This document shows, piece after piece, positions 1 to 5,986 of a stretch of DNA of 5,986 nucleotides (within the stretch, counting starts at the first letter, position 1; each line of letters starts with the position of its first letter). Under the pieces are notes generated by a model, which made no database searches, was not told the origin of the DNA, and saw only the letters and a list, made by a program, of their open reading frames with translations. A program made the translations under genes and the position numbers. The DNA comes from Klebsiella pneumoniae (lineage in GTDB: Bacteria > Bacteroidota > Bacteroidia > Flavobacteriales > Flavobacteriaceae), in assembly GCA_943325355.2 (NCBI GenBank), contig CALPPA020000116.1:1-5986 (forward strand), given 5' to 3'.

Positions 1-905
1 AACTTGCCGGTGCTTCCGATATCTCTTTTATTGGAAACAAAAAATACGAAAAATTTTGGGAAACTTCTAAAGCTTGTGCTGCAGTAGTTAACGAAGATAT
101 TTCGATTGAACCTGGCGAAAACAGGGCTTTTATCAAAGTTAAAAATGCTGATTTAGCGATGTCTCAAGTCTTGGAACTTTTCGCTCCACCTACTCCATTA
201 TTTAGCACTGACATTCATCCAACAGCCTTTATAGACAATACCGCAATCATAGGAAACGGAACCCGTATTGGCGCTGGTAGTTATATTGGACCAAAAGTTC
301 AATTGGGTGAAAACGTCACCATTTATCCAAATGTTACCATTCTTGACGAATGCACCATTGGAAAAAACACAGTACTATGGTCAGGTGCTGTGGTTCGGGA
401 ACGCTGTCATATCGGAAATGATAGTATTATTCATCCCAATGCTACAATTGGCGCAGATGGTTTTGGTTTTCGACCTGACCCCGAAAGAGGTTTGGTCAAA
501 ATTCCGCAAATTGGCAACGTTGTTCTTGGTAATAATGTTGAAATTGGAGCCAACACTTGTATCGATAGAGGGAAATTCAGTTCGACTGTTTTAGGTGACG
601 GTTGCAAGATTGACAATCTAGTTCAAATTGGGCATAATAGCCGATTGGGTAAATTTTGCATTATGGCTGGCAATTCTGGATTAGCTGGTTCGGTAACTCT
701 AGGAAACGGTGTTATCATTGGCGGAAGCGCTTCCATAAAAGACCATACCACCATTGGCGATGGAGCTATTATTGGAGCTGGTTCTGGAGTTATTGGAGAC
801 ATTCCAGCCGGAAAAACAATGTTGGGTTATCCAGCTATCGATGCTCGTGATACATTAAGACAATGGGCAATTTTAAAAAGATTGGTCAATGAATCGAAGA
901 AATAA
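1..905 (+). CDS. lpxD: UDP-3-O-acylglucosamine N-acyltransferase LpxD (5'-truncated)
   Basis: Third step of lipid A synthesis: transfers a 3-hydroxyacyl chain from acyl carrier protein to the 2-amine of UDP-3-O-acyl-glucosamine, in the cytoplasm. The frame is open from base 3 and enters from outside the window, so ATG 159 is an internal methionine. The 52 codons before it encode the LpxD N-terminal domain ([12 protein letters not shown], then an alanine-rich strand). After that come many hexapeptide repeats ([I/V]GxxxxI) of a left-handed beta helix, the GADGFGF and CIDRG segments, and NLVQIGHN, whose His (codon 633-635) aligns with the catalytic His239 of E. coli LpxD. The C-terminus has a GYPA turn and a short charged helix. 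About 300 residues are visible against 330-350 usual, so some 30-45 are missing. No lpxC/fabZ or lpxA follows, unlike many Bacteroidota lpx clusters, so this may be an additional paralogue. Family is sure; exact role in this cell is less so. Confidence 0.93.
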   Translation, partial: LAGASDISFIGNKKYEKFWETSKACAAVVNEDISIEPGENRAFIKVKNADLAMSQVLELFAPPTPLFSTDIHPTAFIDNTAIIGNGTRIGAGSYIGPKVQLGENVTIYPNVTILDECTIGKNTVLWSGAVVRERCHIGNDSIIHPNATIGADGFGFRPDPERGLVKIPQIGNVVLGNNVEIGANTCIDRGKFSSTVLGDGCKIDNLVQIGHNSRLGKFCIMAGNSGLAGSVTLGNGVIIGGSASIKDHTTIGDGAIIGAGSGVIGDIPAGKTMLGYPAIDARDTLRQWAILKRLVNESKK

Positions 906-943
906 ATCAGTTTAGAATACAAGAACTATACAAAAAGGCTTAA

Positions 944-988
944 CACAGATTTGCACAGATTAATTTGTGTAAATCTGTGAAATCTGTG
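944..988. repeat. CACAGATT palindromic repeat, possible terminator of lpxD
   Basis: The left arm 944-961 (CACAGATTTGCACAGATT) is the reverse complement of the right arm 972-988 (AATCTGTGAAATCTGTG) apart from one bulged G, around a 10-base loop. Each arm is itself a near-tandem pair of the 8-mer CACAGATT, with a degenerate fifth unit (TTTGTG) in the loop, giving a period of about 9-10 bases. TGATTTTTTA follows at 991-1000, so the transcript could act as an intrinsic terminator for lpxD. The make-up resembles the CACAGATT-rich intergenic palindromes I recall from Flavobacterium genomes, which would make it a dispersed REP-like element. The structure is seen directly; the dispersed status and terminator role are inferred. 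Confidence 0.7.
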
Positions 989-1095
989 CTTGATTTTTTA
1001 ATACGAAGTGTCTACTTCTTTCCTTTGATAATTTTAGGTACGTGTTAATGAATTTTCGTAATTTAGCCATCTATTTAGATAAACACAATTTCAAT

Positions 1096-2724
1096 ATGGA
1101 TTTGAACTTCAATAAAAACGAAGACCACAATAAACTCCTTCTTTCTAACTTGAAACATAAATTTGCCAAAGTAAAACTAGGTGGCGGAGAAAAACGCATC
1201 CAGAAATTACATTCCGAAGGGAAAATGACAGCTCGGGACCGTATTGATTATTTGCTTGACACGAAAGGAAAGTGCATTGAAATTGGCGCATTTGTAGGCG
1301 AAGGAATGTATGCGGAACACGGCGGTTGTCCATCGGGCGGAGTTATTGTTAAAATTGGATACATCAAAGGGAAACAATGCATTGTCGTGGCGAATGATGC
1401 AACCGTTAAAGCCGGAGCTTGGTTCCCTATTACAGCAAAGAAAAATCTGAGAGCGCAAGAAATTGCGATGGAGAATAGATTGCCTATTATTTATTTGGTG
1501 GATTCTGCTGGCGTTTATTTGCCTTTACAAGACGAAATTTTCCCGGATAAAGAACACTTTGGACGCATATTTAGAAACAATGCACTAATGAGCAGTATGG
1601 GAATTACCCAAATTTCGGCTGTTATGGGAAGTTGTGTTGCTGGCGGTGCTTATCTTCCAATAATGAGCGACGAAGCTTTGATTGTGGATAAAACGGGAAG
1701 TATTTTCTTGGCTGGAAGTTATTTGGTTAAGGCTGCCATTGGCGAAAGCATTGATAACGAAACCCTTGGAGGAGCGACAACACATTGCGAAATCTCAGGA
1801 GTTACCGATTATAAAGCCAAAGACGACAAAGATGCGCTAGACAAAATAAAAAATATTGTTGATAAAATTGGCGACTATGACAAGGCTGGTTTTAGTAGAA
1901 TTAAAGCTTTGAAACCCGCTTTGGAAGAAAAAAGTCTTTACGGCATTTTGCCAAAAGCTCGAAATGAACAATACGATATGATGGATATCATCAGCCGATT
2001 AGTGGATCATTCCGAGTTTGAAGCCTACAAAGACGGTTACGGACAAACTATAATTACTGGTTATGCAAGAATCGACGGTTGGGCTGTTGGAATTGTTGCC
2101 AATCAACGCAAAGTAGTCAAAACCAAGACTGGTGAAATGCAATTTGGCGGCGTAATTTATTCAGATTCGGCCGATAAAGCCACACGTTTCATTGCTAATT
2201 GCAACCAGAAAAAGATTCCATTAGTTTTCTTGCAAGACGTTACAGGTTTTATGGTAGGATCTAAATCAGAGCAAGGCGGAATTATAAAAGACGGCGCCAA
2301 AATGGTGAATGCAGTTTCAAATTCTGTAGTGCCAAAATTCACCATAATCATAGGAAATTCGTATGGCGCCGGAAATTATGCAATGTGTGGAAAAGCCTAT
2401 GACCCAAGATTAATCGTGGCTTGGCCAAGTGCAGAACTAGCCGTTATGGGTGGAACACAAGCTGCAAAAGTTTTAGCACAAATCGAAGCTTCTTCGCTCA
2501 AAGCAAAAGGAGAAATCGTGGATGAAGCCAAGGAACAGGAATTATTCAACAAAATAAAAGAGCGTTACGATGCCCAAACTTCTCCTTATTATGCCGCTTC
2601 CCGACTTTGGACAGATGCTATAATTGATCCTTTAGACACCAGAACTTGGATTTCTATGGGAATTGAAGCGGCAAACCACTCACCTATCGAAAAGAAATTT
2701 AATTTGGGAGTTATTCAAGTTTAA
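1096..2724 (+). CDS. acyl-CoA carboxylase carboxyltransferase (beta) subunit, methylcrotonyl-CoA carboxylase-like
   Basis: Carboxyltransferase half of a biotin-dependent acyl-CoA carboxylase, moving CO2 from carboxybiotin to an acyl-CoA. Motifs fit 3-methylcrotonyl-CoA carboxylase beta (leucine breakdown) better than PccB: YLPLQDEIFPDKEHFGR in the N-terminal half, FLQDVTGFMVG, KDGAKMV, GNYAMCGKAYDPR, and a C-terminal PIEKKFNLG like the PIEK..FG ending of MCC beta. The two oxyanion-hole loops are GSCVAGGAYLP (about 178-188) and GNSYGAGNYAM (about 420-430), one in each crotonase-fold half. Starting at ATG 1096 gives 542 residues beginning MDLNFNKNEDHNK, as I recall for flavobacterial homologues. 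GTG 1042 and ATG 1048 would add 18 or 16 residues of unlike composition. No Shine-Dalgarno is present, as usual here. The alpha subunit (biotin carboxylase plus biotin carrier) and other leu/liu genes are absent from the window. Geranyl-CoA or another acyl-CoA remains a possible substrate. Confidence 0.9.
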   Translation: MDLNFNKNEDHNKLLLSNLKHKFAKVKLGGGEKRIQKLHSEGKMTARDRIDYLLDTKGKCIEIGAFVGEGMYAEHGGCPSGGVIVKIGYIKGKQCIVVANDATVKAGAWFPITAKKNLRAQEIAMENRLPIIYLVDSAGVYLPLQDEIFPDKEHFGRIFRNNALMSSMGITQISAVMGSCVAGGAYLPIMSDEALIVDKTGSIFLAGSYLVKAAIGESIDNETLGGATTHCEISGVTDYKAKDDKDALDKIKNIVDKIGDYDKAGFSRIKALKPALEEKSLYGILPKARNEQYDMMDIISRLVDHSEFEAYKDGYGQTIITGYARIDGWAVGIVANQRKVVKTKTGEMQFGGVIYSDSADKATRFIANCNQKKIPLVFLQDVTGFMVGSKSEQGGIIKDGAKMVNAVSNSVVPKFTIIIGNSYGAGNYAMCGKAYDPRLIVAWPSAELAVMGGTQAAKVLAQIEASSLKAKGEIVDEAKEQELFNKIKERYDAQTSPYYAASRLWTDAIIDPLDTRTWISMGIEAANHSPIEKKFNLGVIQV

Positions 2725-2752
2725 ATACCTTACATAATTTAAGTGCTTTTCA

Positions 2753-2783
2753 TTGTATTGTTTACTTAAAATCAGTAACTTAG
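2753..2783 (+). promoter_or_regulatory. candidate sigma-ABfr-type promoter for the DoxX gene
   Basis: TTG (2753-2755) and TAACTTAG (2776-2783) are 20 bases apart. The second box matches the Bacteroidota -7 consensus TAnnTTTG at all but one base, and the spacing fits the usual TTG-N17-23-TAnnTTTG arrangement. Transcription would start near 2790, about 18 bases before ATG 2808, a short leader typical of the group. It suggests that the DoxX gene has its own transcript, although the gap after the carboxyltransferase is only 83 bases and shows no obvious terminator. Confidence 0.4.
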
Positions 2784-2807
2784 TAGTGAATTTTAAACTG
2801 AAACACT

Positions 2808-3239
2808 ATGAACAATATAAAAAGTTTGAATAAATGGGCGAATGCACACACTCATTTTTCAGTAGATTTAGTTCGAATTGCTGTTGGTGTATTCTTATTT
2901 ATAAAAGGAATTTCTTTTATTACGAATACCCAATACTTAGAAGATTTGTTAGCTCCAATTGGCAAAATTGATGGCGGATTTTCAGGTATGTTTCTCGTTC
3001 ATTATATTGCTTCCGCACATTTTCTTGGAGGTATTTTAATCGTGTTTGGATTACTCACTAGATGGGCGATTATAGTTCAGCTTCCTATTTTGATTGGTGC
3101 TGTGGTTGTAAACTTTATGGGTGAAATGCATTCTCAAAATTTATTTCTATCTTTACTCCTTCTTATTATCAGTCTTTTTTTCTTGATTTATGGAAGCGGA
3201 AAACATTCAGCTGATTACTATTTTAAGATGCAGGAGTAA
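2808..3239 (+). CDS. DoxX family membrane protein
   Basis: A 143-residue integral inner-membrane protein with four predicted helices at roughly 18-38, 61-83, 85-103 and 110-129. The arrangement fits DoxX/DoxD-like proteins: an opening helix with an early Arg (DLVRIAVGVFLFIKGI), then a GLLTRWA turn between helices 2 and 3 and a G.M..QN turn before helix 4. Length is normal for the family. DoxX-type proteins are poorly characterised; some take part in quinol or thiosulfate oxidation or in redox stress complexes, but nothing here picks one of these roles. The ATG at 2808 is the only sensible start, since it places a short polar N-terminus before helix 1. The gene is probably monocistronic, with a candidate promoter before it and a strong terminator 18 bases after its stop. 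Confidence 0.78.
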   Translation: MNNIKSLNKWANAHTHFSVDLVRIAVGVFLFIKGISFITNTQYLEDLLAPIGKIDGGFSGMFLVHYIASAHFLGGILIVFGLLTRWAIIVQLPILIGAVVVNFMGEMHSQNLFLSLLLLIISLFFLIYGSGKHSADYYFKMQE

Positions 3240-3252
3240 ATTTTAAAAATAA

Positions 3253-3285
3253 AAAAAAGAGAGAACATTGCATTCTCTCTTTTTT
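3253..3285. terminator. bidirectional intrinsic terminator between convergent genes
   Basis: A perfect stem pairs AGAGAGAA (3258-3265) with TTCTCTCT (3273-3280) around the 7-base loop CATTGCA. The flanking A-run and T-run extend pairing to about 13 bp (3253-3265 with 3273-3285). A tract of A on one side and T on the other makes it usable on both strands. It lies between the stop of the DoxX gene (+) and the stop of menE (-), exactly where a shared terminator is expected. Confidence 0.88.
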
Positions 3286-3307
3286 AATCTAATTCAATGG
3301 TACCGAT

Positions 3308-4366
3308 TTACAAACCCATTAAATCTATACTTTCTTTTCTCATAATCTTACCCGTTGCAGTGTCTTTAAACTTTGTAATAAAAACAATTTCTTTAGGTTT
3401 TTCATATTTGTCCAAAACACTAAAAATAGATTCTTCCATATCTAAAGATTCCCCTTCAATATAAAGGACTGCTTTTTCGCCAAGAATTTCGTCTGATTGC
3501 CCATAAACAAAATAACGTCTTGGGATTAAGGTAGAAAGTTTGTCCTCAATTTGTTCTGGCATTAATTTAACTCCTCCGCTATTGATAACATTGTCAATTC
3601 TTCCTTCCCAGATAAATTGAGTTTCGGAAATTAAATTGACAATGTCGTTAGTCACGATTTCATTCTTGCTTATGTTTTTGGCTTTGATAACCAAACATTG
3701 TCTTTCATCAGTAGAAACTAATACATTTGGCAATGTAGTAAAGGCTTTCTCTCCTATTTTCTTTGCTGCAATATGCGTAATTGTCTCCGTCATACCATAA
3801 GTCTCGTAGATTTCCATTGGTAATTTTACCAATTCTTGTTCTAAGGCTTTATGCACTTTTACACCTCCAATAATTAATTTCTTAATTTTCCCGGCTTTCA
3901 GTTTTTTTAATGAATTCTTGGCTTGTAAAGGAACCATCGCACAAAAATCAAATTCTTCATCTATGTTTTTTAATGGATCCGAGTTAGGCTCCACGAATTT
4001 CATATCCAATCCTAAGATAAAAGAACGAACGAACATCATTTTTCCTGCTACATAATTAGTTGGTAAACAATGTAACATAGTATCTCCTGGTTTCAAATTA
4101 AAGAAATCACCTGTGGCCAATGCAGACTCTAGCATTGCTTGCTTTTCAATTTTAATTACCTTGGGAGTACCTGTAGTTCCTGATGTACTCAATTCTATAT
4201 ACGATTTATCGTCAAACCAATCTAATAAAAAATTTCCTATGTGTCGTTCAAAAGGTTCTCCTTCTTTTACAAAACAATAGGCAACGTAAAACATTTCATC
4301 GAGAGTAATGTGATACCCATTCAATTTAAAACGATTGTGTATATTTTTGTATGTTATTAGGCTCAT
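3308..4366 (-). CDS. menE: o-succinylbenzoate-CoA ligase MenE (AMP-binding enzyme)
   Basis: Adenylate-forming ligase that activates o-succinylbenzoate to its CoA thioester in menaquinone synthesis (cytoplasm). Visible ANL-family motifs in order: phosphate-binding loop STSGTTGTPK (60-69), YGMTET (190-195), the A7-like TND with Asp241, hinge region WEGRIDNVINSGGVKL (253-268), and the C-terminal TATGK with catalytic Lys340. At 352 residues it is much shorter than the 450-550 of most acyl-CoA synthetases, because the N-terminal lobe before the P-loop is only about 60 residues; short MenE proteins of this size are usual in Bacteroidota. ATG 4364-4366 leaves 39 bases after the upstream CPBP protease gene, so the two are probably co-transcribed. 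The short form and motif set make MenE the best assignment; other men genes are not in view, so another small acyl-CoA ligase cannot be fully excluded. Confidence 0.85.
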   Translation of the reverse strand: MSLITYKNIHNRFKLNGYHITLDEMFYVAYCFVKEGEPFERHIGNFLLDWFDDKSYIELSTSGTTGTPKVIKIEKQAMLESALATGDFFNLKPGDTMLHCLPTNYVAGKMMFVRSFILGLDMKFVEPNSDPLKNIDEEFDFCAMVPLQAKNSLKKLKAGKIKKLIIGGVKVHKALEQELVKLPMEIYETYGMTETITHIAAKKIGEKAFTTLPNVLVSTDERQCLVIKAKNISKNEIVTNDIVNLISETQFIWEGRIDNVINSGGVKLMPEQIEDKLSTLIPRRYFVYGQSDEILGEKAVLYIEGESLDMEESIFSVLDKYEKPKEIVFITKFKDTATGKIMRKESIDLMGL

Positions 4367-4405
4367 TATAGTTGTTCTGTTTTAAATAATTTATAGGATT
4401 GGCTT

Positions 4406-5302
4406 TTAAATTTTGCCGAAAAGTTTTGCCTTCCACTGATTCCAGTTATATTTTTTAGCAAATATAAATAAGATAATCGGATACACAATTGCAATAGAAA
4501 TTAACATTTCAATAAGCATATCATTTGGACTTTCAACTCCAGAATATTTAAAAATAGCATCTGTTTTTAATGCAGCAAAATCAGTTGTGATTAATAACGC
4601 AGCCATTAGATTATTTCCCAGATGAAAACCCAAAGCCAGTTCTAGACTTTCATCCATTAATGTCATAATGCCAAGAAAAAAACCAGTCCCAATATAAAAC
4701 ACCATAACTCCATATCCCATATTGGAAACCTCAGGATTCGCACTATGAAAAACGCCAAACATAACCGATGTAATTAGCAAAGGAAACCAACGATTTTTTG
4801 CTATAATCCCTATCTGTTGCATCAAATAACCACGGAATAAATATTCTTCAAGACCAATCTGAAATGGAAATAACAGGATGCTAATAAGAAACAAGATGGC
4901 AAATTTCAACGGATTAAAATTCCATAAAATAGTCGAACTATCAATAGAATAAGAAACCGCAAAAACGGCTGTTGTCATTAAAACGATTAATCCAAAAGAG
5001 AAAATAATTTTTTTATAATCCACTTTATTTCGCGGAGTAGTTAGCGAAAGAACACTTCTTTTATGCAGAACTTGGACTAAAAAAAACAACAACCCTAAAA
5101 GAAAAACAAATGGTAATAAATTAACTATGAGTGACAAATTATTAGGGAGTTCATTCATCGATTTATAGGCCTCATCCATTTCTTCCTTTGACATTAAGAA
5201 AAAAGCAATGAAGTTTACAACAAATATTCCAACCGAAAAAAATGAGGTAACTAAAACTCGCCACCAAGCATTATTCCCTTTATACGCTTGTTCAATAAAC
5301 AT
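4406..5302 (-). CDS. CPBP family (CAAX protease/Abi) intramembrane metalloprotease
   Basis: A 298-residue polytopic membrane protein with about eight hydrophobic segments (near 15-37, 55-79, 98-118, 132-150, 172-185, 195-215, 225-240 and 262-282). The catalytic signature of the CPBP/Rce1-like family is complete: EEYLFR (Glu152, Glu153, Arg157), FGVFH (Phe182...His186) and HLGNN (His227...Asn231). These residues are expected to bind the metal and water within the membrane, so the protein should be an active glutamate-type protease rather than a degenerate one. Substrate unknown: bacterial members include bacteriocin-immunity and stress-signalling proteins, but no bacteriocin gene is nearby. 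It is the first gene of a two-gene unit with menE, 39 bases upstream of it. The ATG at 5300-5302 puts a polar N-terminus before helix 1; no Shine-Dalgarno is visible. Confidence 0.87.
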   Translation of the reverse strand: MFIEQAYKGNNAWWRVLVTSFFSVGIFVVNFIAFFLMSKEEMDEAYKSMNELPNNLSLIVNLLPFVFLLGLLFFLVQVLHKRSVLSLTTPRNKVDYKKIIFSFGLIVLMTTAVFAVSYSIDSSTILWNFNPLKFAILFLISILLFPFQIGLEEYLFRGYLMQQIGIIAKNRWFPLLITSVMFGVFHSANPEVSNMGYGVMVFYIGTGFFLGIMTLMDESLELALGFHLGNNLMAALLITTDFAALKTDAIFKYSGVESPNDMLIEMLISIAIVYPIILFIFAKKYNWNQWKAKLFGKI

Positions 5303-5382
5303 TATACTATTGTTTTAATTAAAATTAGCTTAACACTACTATTGTCGGTTCGAAATTAACTTATTTTTCTGTTTTTTATACT

Positions 5383-5390
5383 TTACTTTG
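5383..5390 (+). promoter_or_regulatory. possible -7 box for the ArsC/Spx-like gene
   Basis: TTACTTTG matches TAnnTTTG at 7 of 8 positions and sits 21 bases before ATG 5412, giving a plausible short leader. No TTG lies at the expected upstream distance, so this is a half-supported call. If correct, it also shows that the in-frame TTG at 5388 lies inside the promoter and is not the start. Confidence 0.3.
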
Positions 5391-5411
5391 CAAAAAATTA
5401 AAATCTTTTTT

Positions 5412-5753
5412 ATGATTCAAATTTATCATAATTCTCGTTGCGGAAAATCAAGAGAATGTCTTACTTTCCTTGAAAATTCAGGAAAAGAATATGAGGTTGT
5501 CAAATATCTTGAAGATGTTCCAACTTTTGAGGAATTGAAATCAATCATCAAAAAGTTGGGCATAAAACCTATTGAATTAGTGCGCAAAAAAGAAAAAATT
5601 TGGATAGTTAATTTCAAAGACAAAGAATTAAAAGATGAAGAAATTATTCAGGCAATGATTTCGAATCCAATACTTATCGAGAGACCCATTGTCATCAGCG
5701 GAGAGAAAGCTATCATATCAAGGCCTTTAGAAAAAATAAATGCTATTTTTTAA
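5412..5753 (+). CDS. ArsC/Spx-family protein, arsenate reductase-like (glutaredoxin type)
   Basis: A small cytoplasmic thioredoxin-fold protein of 113 residues. The opening IYHNSRCGKSREC lines up with the E. coli ArsC active-site loop, with Cys10 as the catalytic cysteine. The three arginines that bind the oxyanion in plasmid R773-type ArsC have counterparts: Arg58 (LVRKK), Arg91 (ILIERPIVI) and Arg104 (ISRPLEKI). This favours an ArsC-type reductase over the regulator Spx, which uses a CxxC. A second cysteine, Cys16 (C-x5-C), could form an intramolecular disulfide. No arsR, arsenite pump or other ars gene is adjacent, so a general redox role is as likely as arsenic resistance. Start: ATG 5412 begins directly with the first beta strand; the in-frame TTG 5388 would add MQKIKIFF from a probable promoter. 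Divergent from the CPBP gene, 109 bases apart. Confidence 0.82.
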   Translation: MIQIYHNSRCGKSRECLTFLENSGKEYEVVKYLEDVPTFEELKSIIKKLGIKPIELVRKKEKIWIVNFKDKELKDEEIIQAMISNPILIERPIVISGEKAIISRPLEKINAIF

Positions 5754-5759
5754 CAGTAT

Positions 5760-5794
5760 TTTATTTAACAAACCTTTGTGATTTGTTATTTAAA
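5760..5794. repeat. imperfect inverted repeat overlapping the downstream promoter
   Basis: TTTATTTAACAAA (5760-5772) and TTTGTTATTTAAA (5782-5794) are inverted copies: 7 bp pair, two positions mismatch, then 4 bp pair, around the 9-base spacer CCTTTGTGA. The right arm contains the TTG -33 element of the promoter for the next gene. No T-run follows, so it is a weak terminator candidate for the ArsC-like gene; an operator for a dimeric regulator fits its position better. The sequence is very AT-rich, so chance is possible. Confidence 0.35.
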
Positions 5795-5810
5795 CCAAAC
5801 TTTACTTTTG
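5783..5810 (+). promoter_or_regulatory. Bacteroidota-type promoter of the outer-membrane protein gene
   Basis: TTG (5783-5785) is followed after 17 bases by TACTTTTG (5803-5810), an exact match to TAnnTTTG. Transcription would begin near 5817, about 23 bases before ATG 5840. It is the best promoter match in the window, and it separates the following gene from the ArsC-like gene. Confidence 0.6.
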
Positions 5811-5839
5811 CAATCTAATTTGATAAAAAATATTTTTTG

Positions 5840-5986
5840 ATGAAAAATTTTAAATTTGTAGTATTCTTATTGTTGTTAATGAATTCCATAAACCATTATT
5901 CACAACAAAAACCACAAGGTCCAAAAATAAAAATAAATGGAACAGTTATCGAAAAAGTAAGCAAAACACCCCTTGAATATGCTACA
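5840..5986 (+). CDS. secreted/outer-membrane protein, probable TonB-dependent receptor (3'-truncated)
   Basis: Only the first 49 codons are in the window and the frame is open to the edge. The N-terminus MKNFKFVVFLLLLMNSINHYSQQ is a classic signal peptide: Lys2 and Lys5, a hydrophobic core, then a likely cleavage near YSQ/Q. There is no lipobox cysteine, so it is probably not a lipoprotein. A Lys/Pro-rich linker follows, then IKINGTVIEKVSKTPLEYAT, which matches the start of a carboxypeptidase-regulatory-like beta-sandwich (pattern GxVxD..t..PL.yAtV). In Bacteroidota this domain most often precedes the plug and barrel of TonB-dependent receptors or an outer-membrane beta-barrel protein. Other secreted proteins also carry it, so the final class needs the missing downstream sequence. 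The start is supported by the promoter just upstream. Confidence 0.7.
   Translation, partial: MKNFKFVVFLLLLMNSINHYSQQKPQGPKIKINGTVIEKVSKTPLEYAT

Noticed and set aside
268..594. Alternative-frame open frames within lpxD (268-594 +, 656-850 +, 431-616 -)
   Set aside because: They overlap a well-supported gene; the 656-850 translation is a Trp/Tyr/Ser/Arg-rich shadow of the hexapeptide-repeat codons.
1020..1036. TTCCTTTG and TAATTTTA as -7 boxes for the carboxyltransferase
   Set aside because: Each is one base off consensus and neither has a TTG at a suitable distance upstream. AT-rich DNA yields such matches often.
1042..1095. N-terminal extension of the carboxyltransferase from GTG 1042 or ATG 1048
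   Set aside because: The added residues do not resemble the family N-terminus, while MDLNFNKNEDHNK from ATG 1096 does. The stretch is more likely leader sequence. Transcript mapping could settle it.
1207..1458. Antisense open frame inside the carboxyltransferase gene (others at 1145-1333, 1585-1785 and 2157-2351)
   Set aside because: Low-complexity or unfamiliar translations lying opposite a strongly conserved gene; no promoter or start context supports them.
4406..5302. CPBP protein as part of a bacteriocin-immunity or abortive-infection locus
   Set aside because: No small leader-peptide gene, bacteriocin maturation gene, toxin or phage-defence gene is nearby; the neighbour is menE.
5313..5324. 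Perfect 12-base palindrome TTTTAATTAAAA between the divergent CPBP and ArsC-like genes
   Set aside because: Composed only of A and T in AT-rich intergenic DNA, so it is expected by chance and has no further supporting context.
5388..5411. TTG start for the ArsC-like gene
   Set aside because: It overlaps a -7-like box and would add eight residues before the first beta strand of the fold; ATG 5412 fits the family start.

Overview
The window looks like chromosomal housekeeping DNA from a Flavobacterium-like member of the Bacteroidota. The evidence is low GC, start codons without Shine-Dalgarno sequences but with A/T-rich leaders, -7 boxes of the TAnnTTTG type, a short (~350 residue) MenE, and the beginning of what appears to be a TonB-dependent outer-membrane protein. 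The genus is inferred from these features and from general recall of similar proteins, not from a search.

Layout. The 3' nine-tenths of an lpxD-type acyltransferase (lipid A biosynthesis, + strand) runs in from the left edge. A 136-base gap follows, holding a CACAGATT-type palindrome followed by a T-run. Next on the + strand is a biotin-dependent carboxyltransferase whose motifs match the methylcrotonyl-CoA carboxylase beta subunit; its likely start is ATG 1096, not the upstream GTG. A small four-helix DoxX-family membrane protein follows behind its own candidate promoter. A strong symmetrical terminator hairpin separates it from a convergent two-gene minus-strand unit: a CPBP/CAAX-type intramembrane protease gene, then menE (o-succinylbenzoate-CoA ligase, menaquinone synthesis). 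Divergent from that pair is a small ArsC/Spx-family thioredoxin-fold protein (start at ATG 5412). The right edge holds a good Bacteroidota promoter and the first 49 codons of a secreted protein with a signal peptide and the start of a carboxypeptidase-regulatory-like domain, probably a TonB-dependent receptor or related outer-membrane protein.

The genes serve separate functions (lipid A, branched-chain acyl-CoA carboxylation, quinone synthesis, redox/arsenate chemistry, outer-membrane uptake). They do not assemble into one pathway or a recognisable new system. No RNA genes, CRISPR arrays, transposases, phage genes or attachment sites were seen. The points most worth a second look are the palindromic repeat after lpxD, the carboxyltransferase with no alpha subunit alongside, the CPBP protease-menE pairing, and the inverted repeat overlapping the promoter at the right end.
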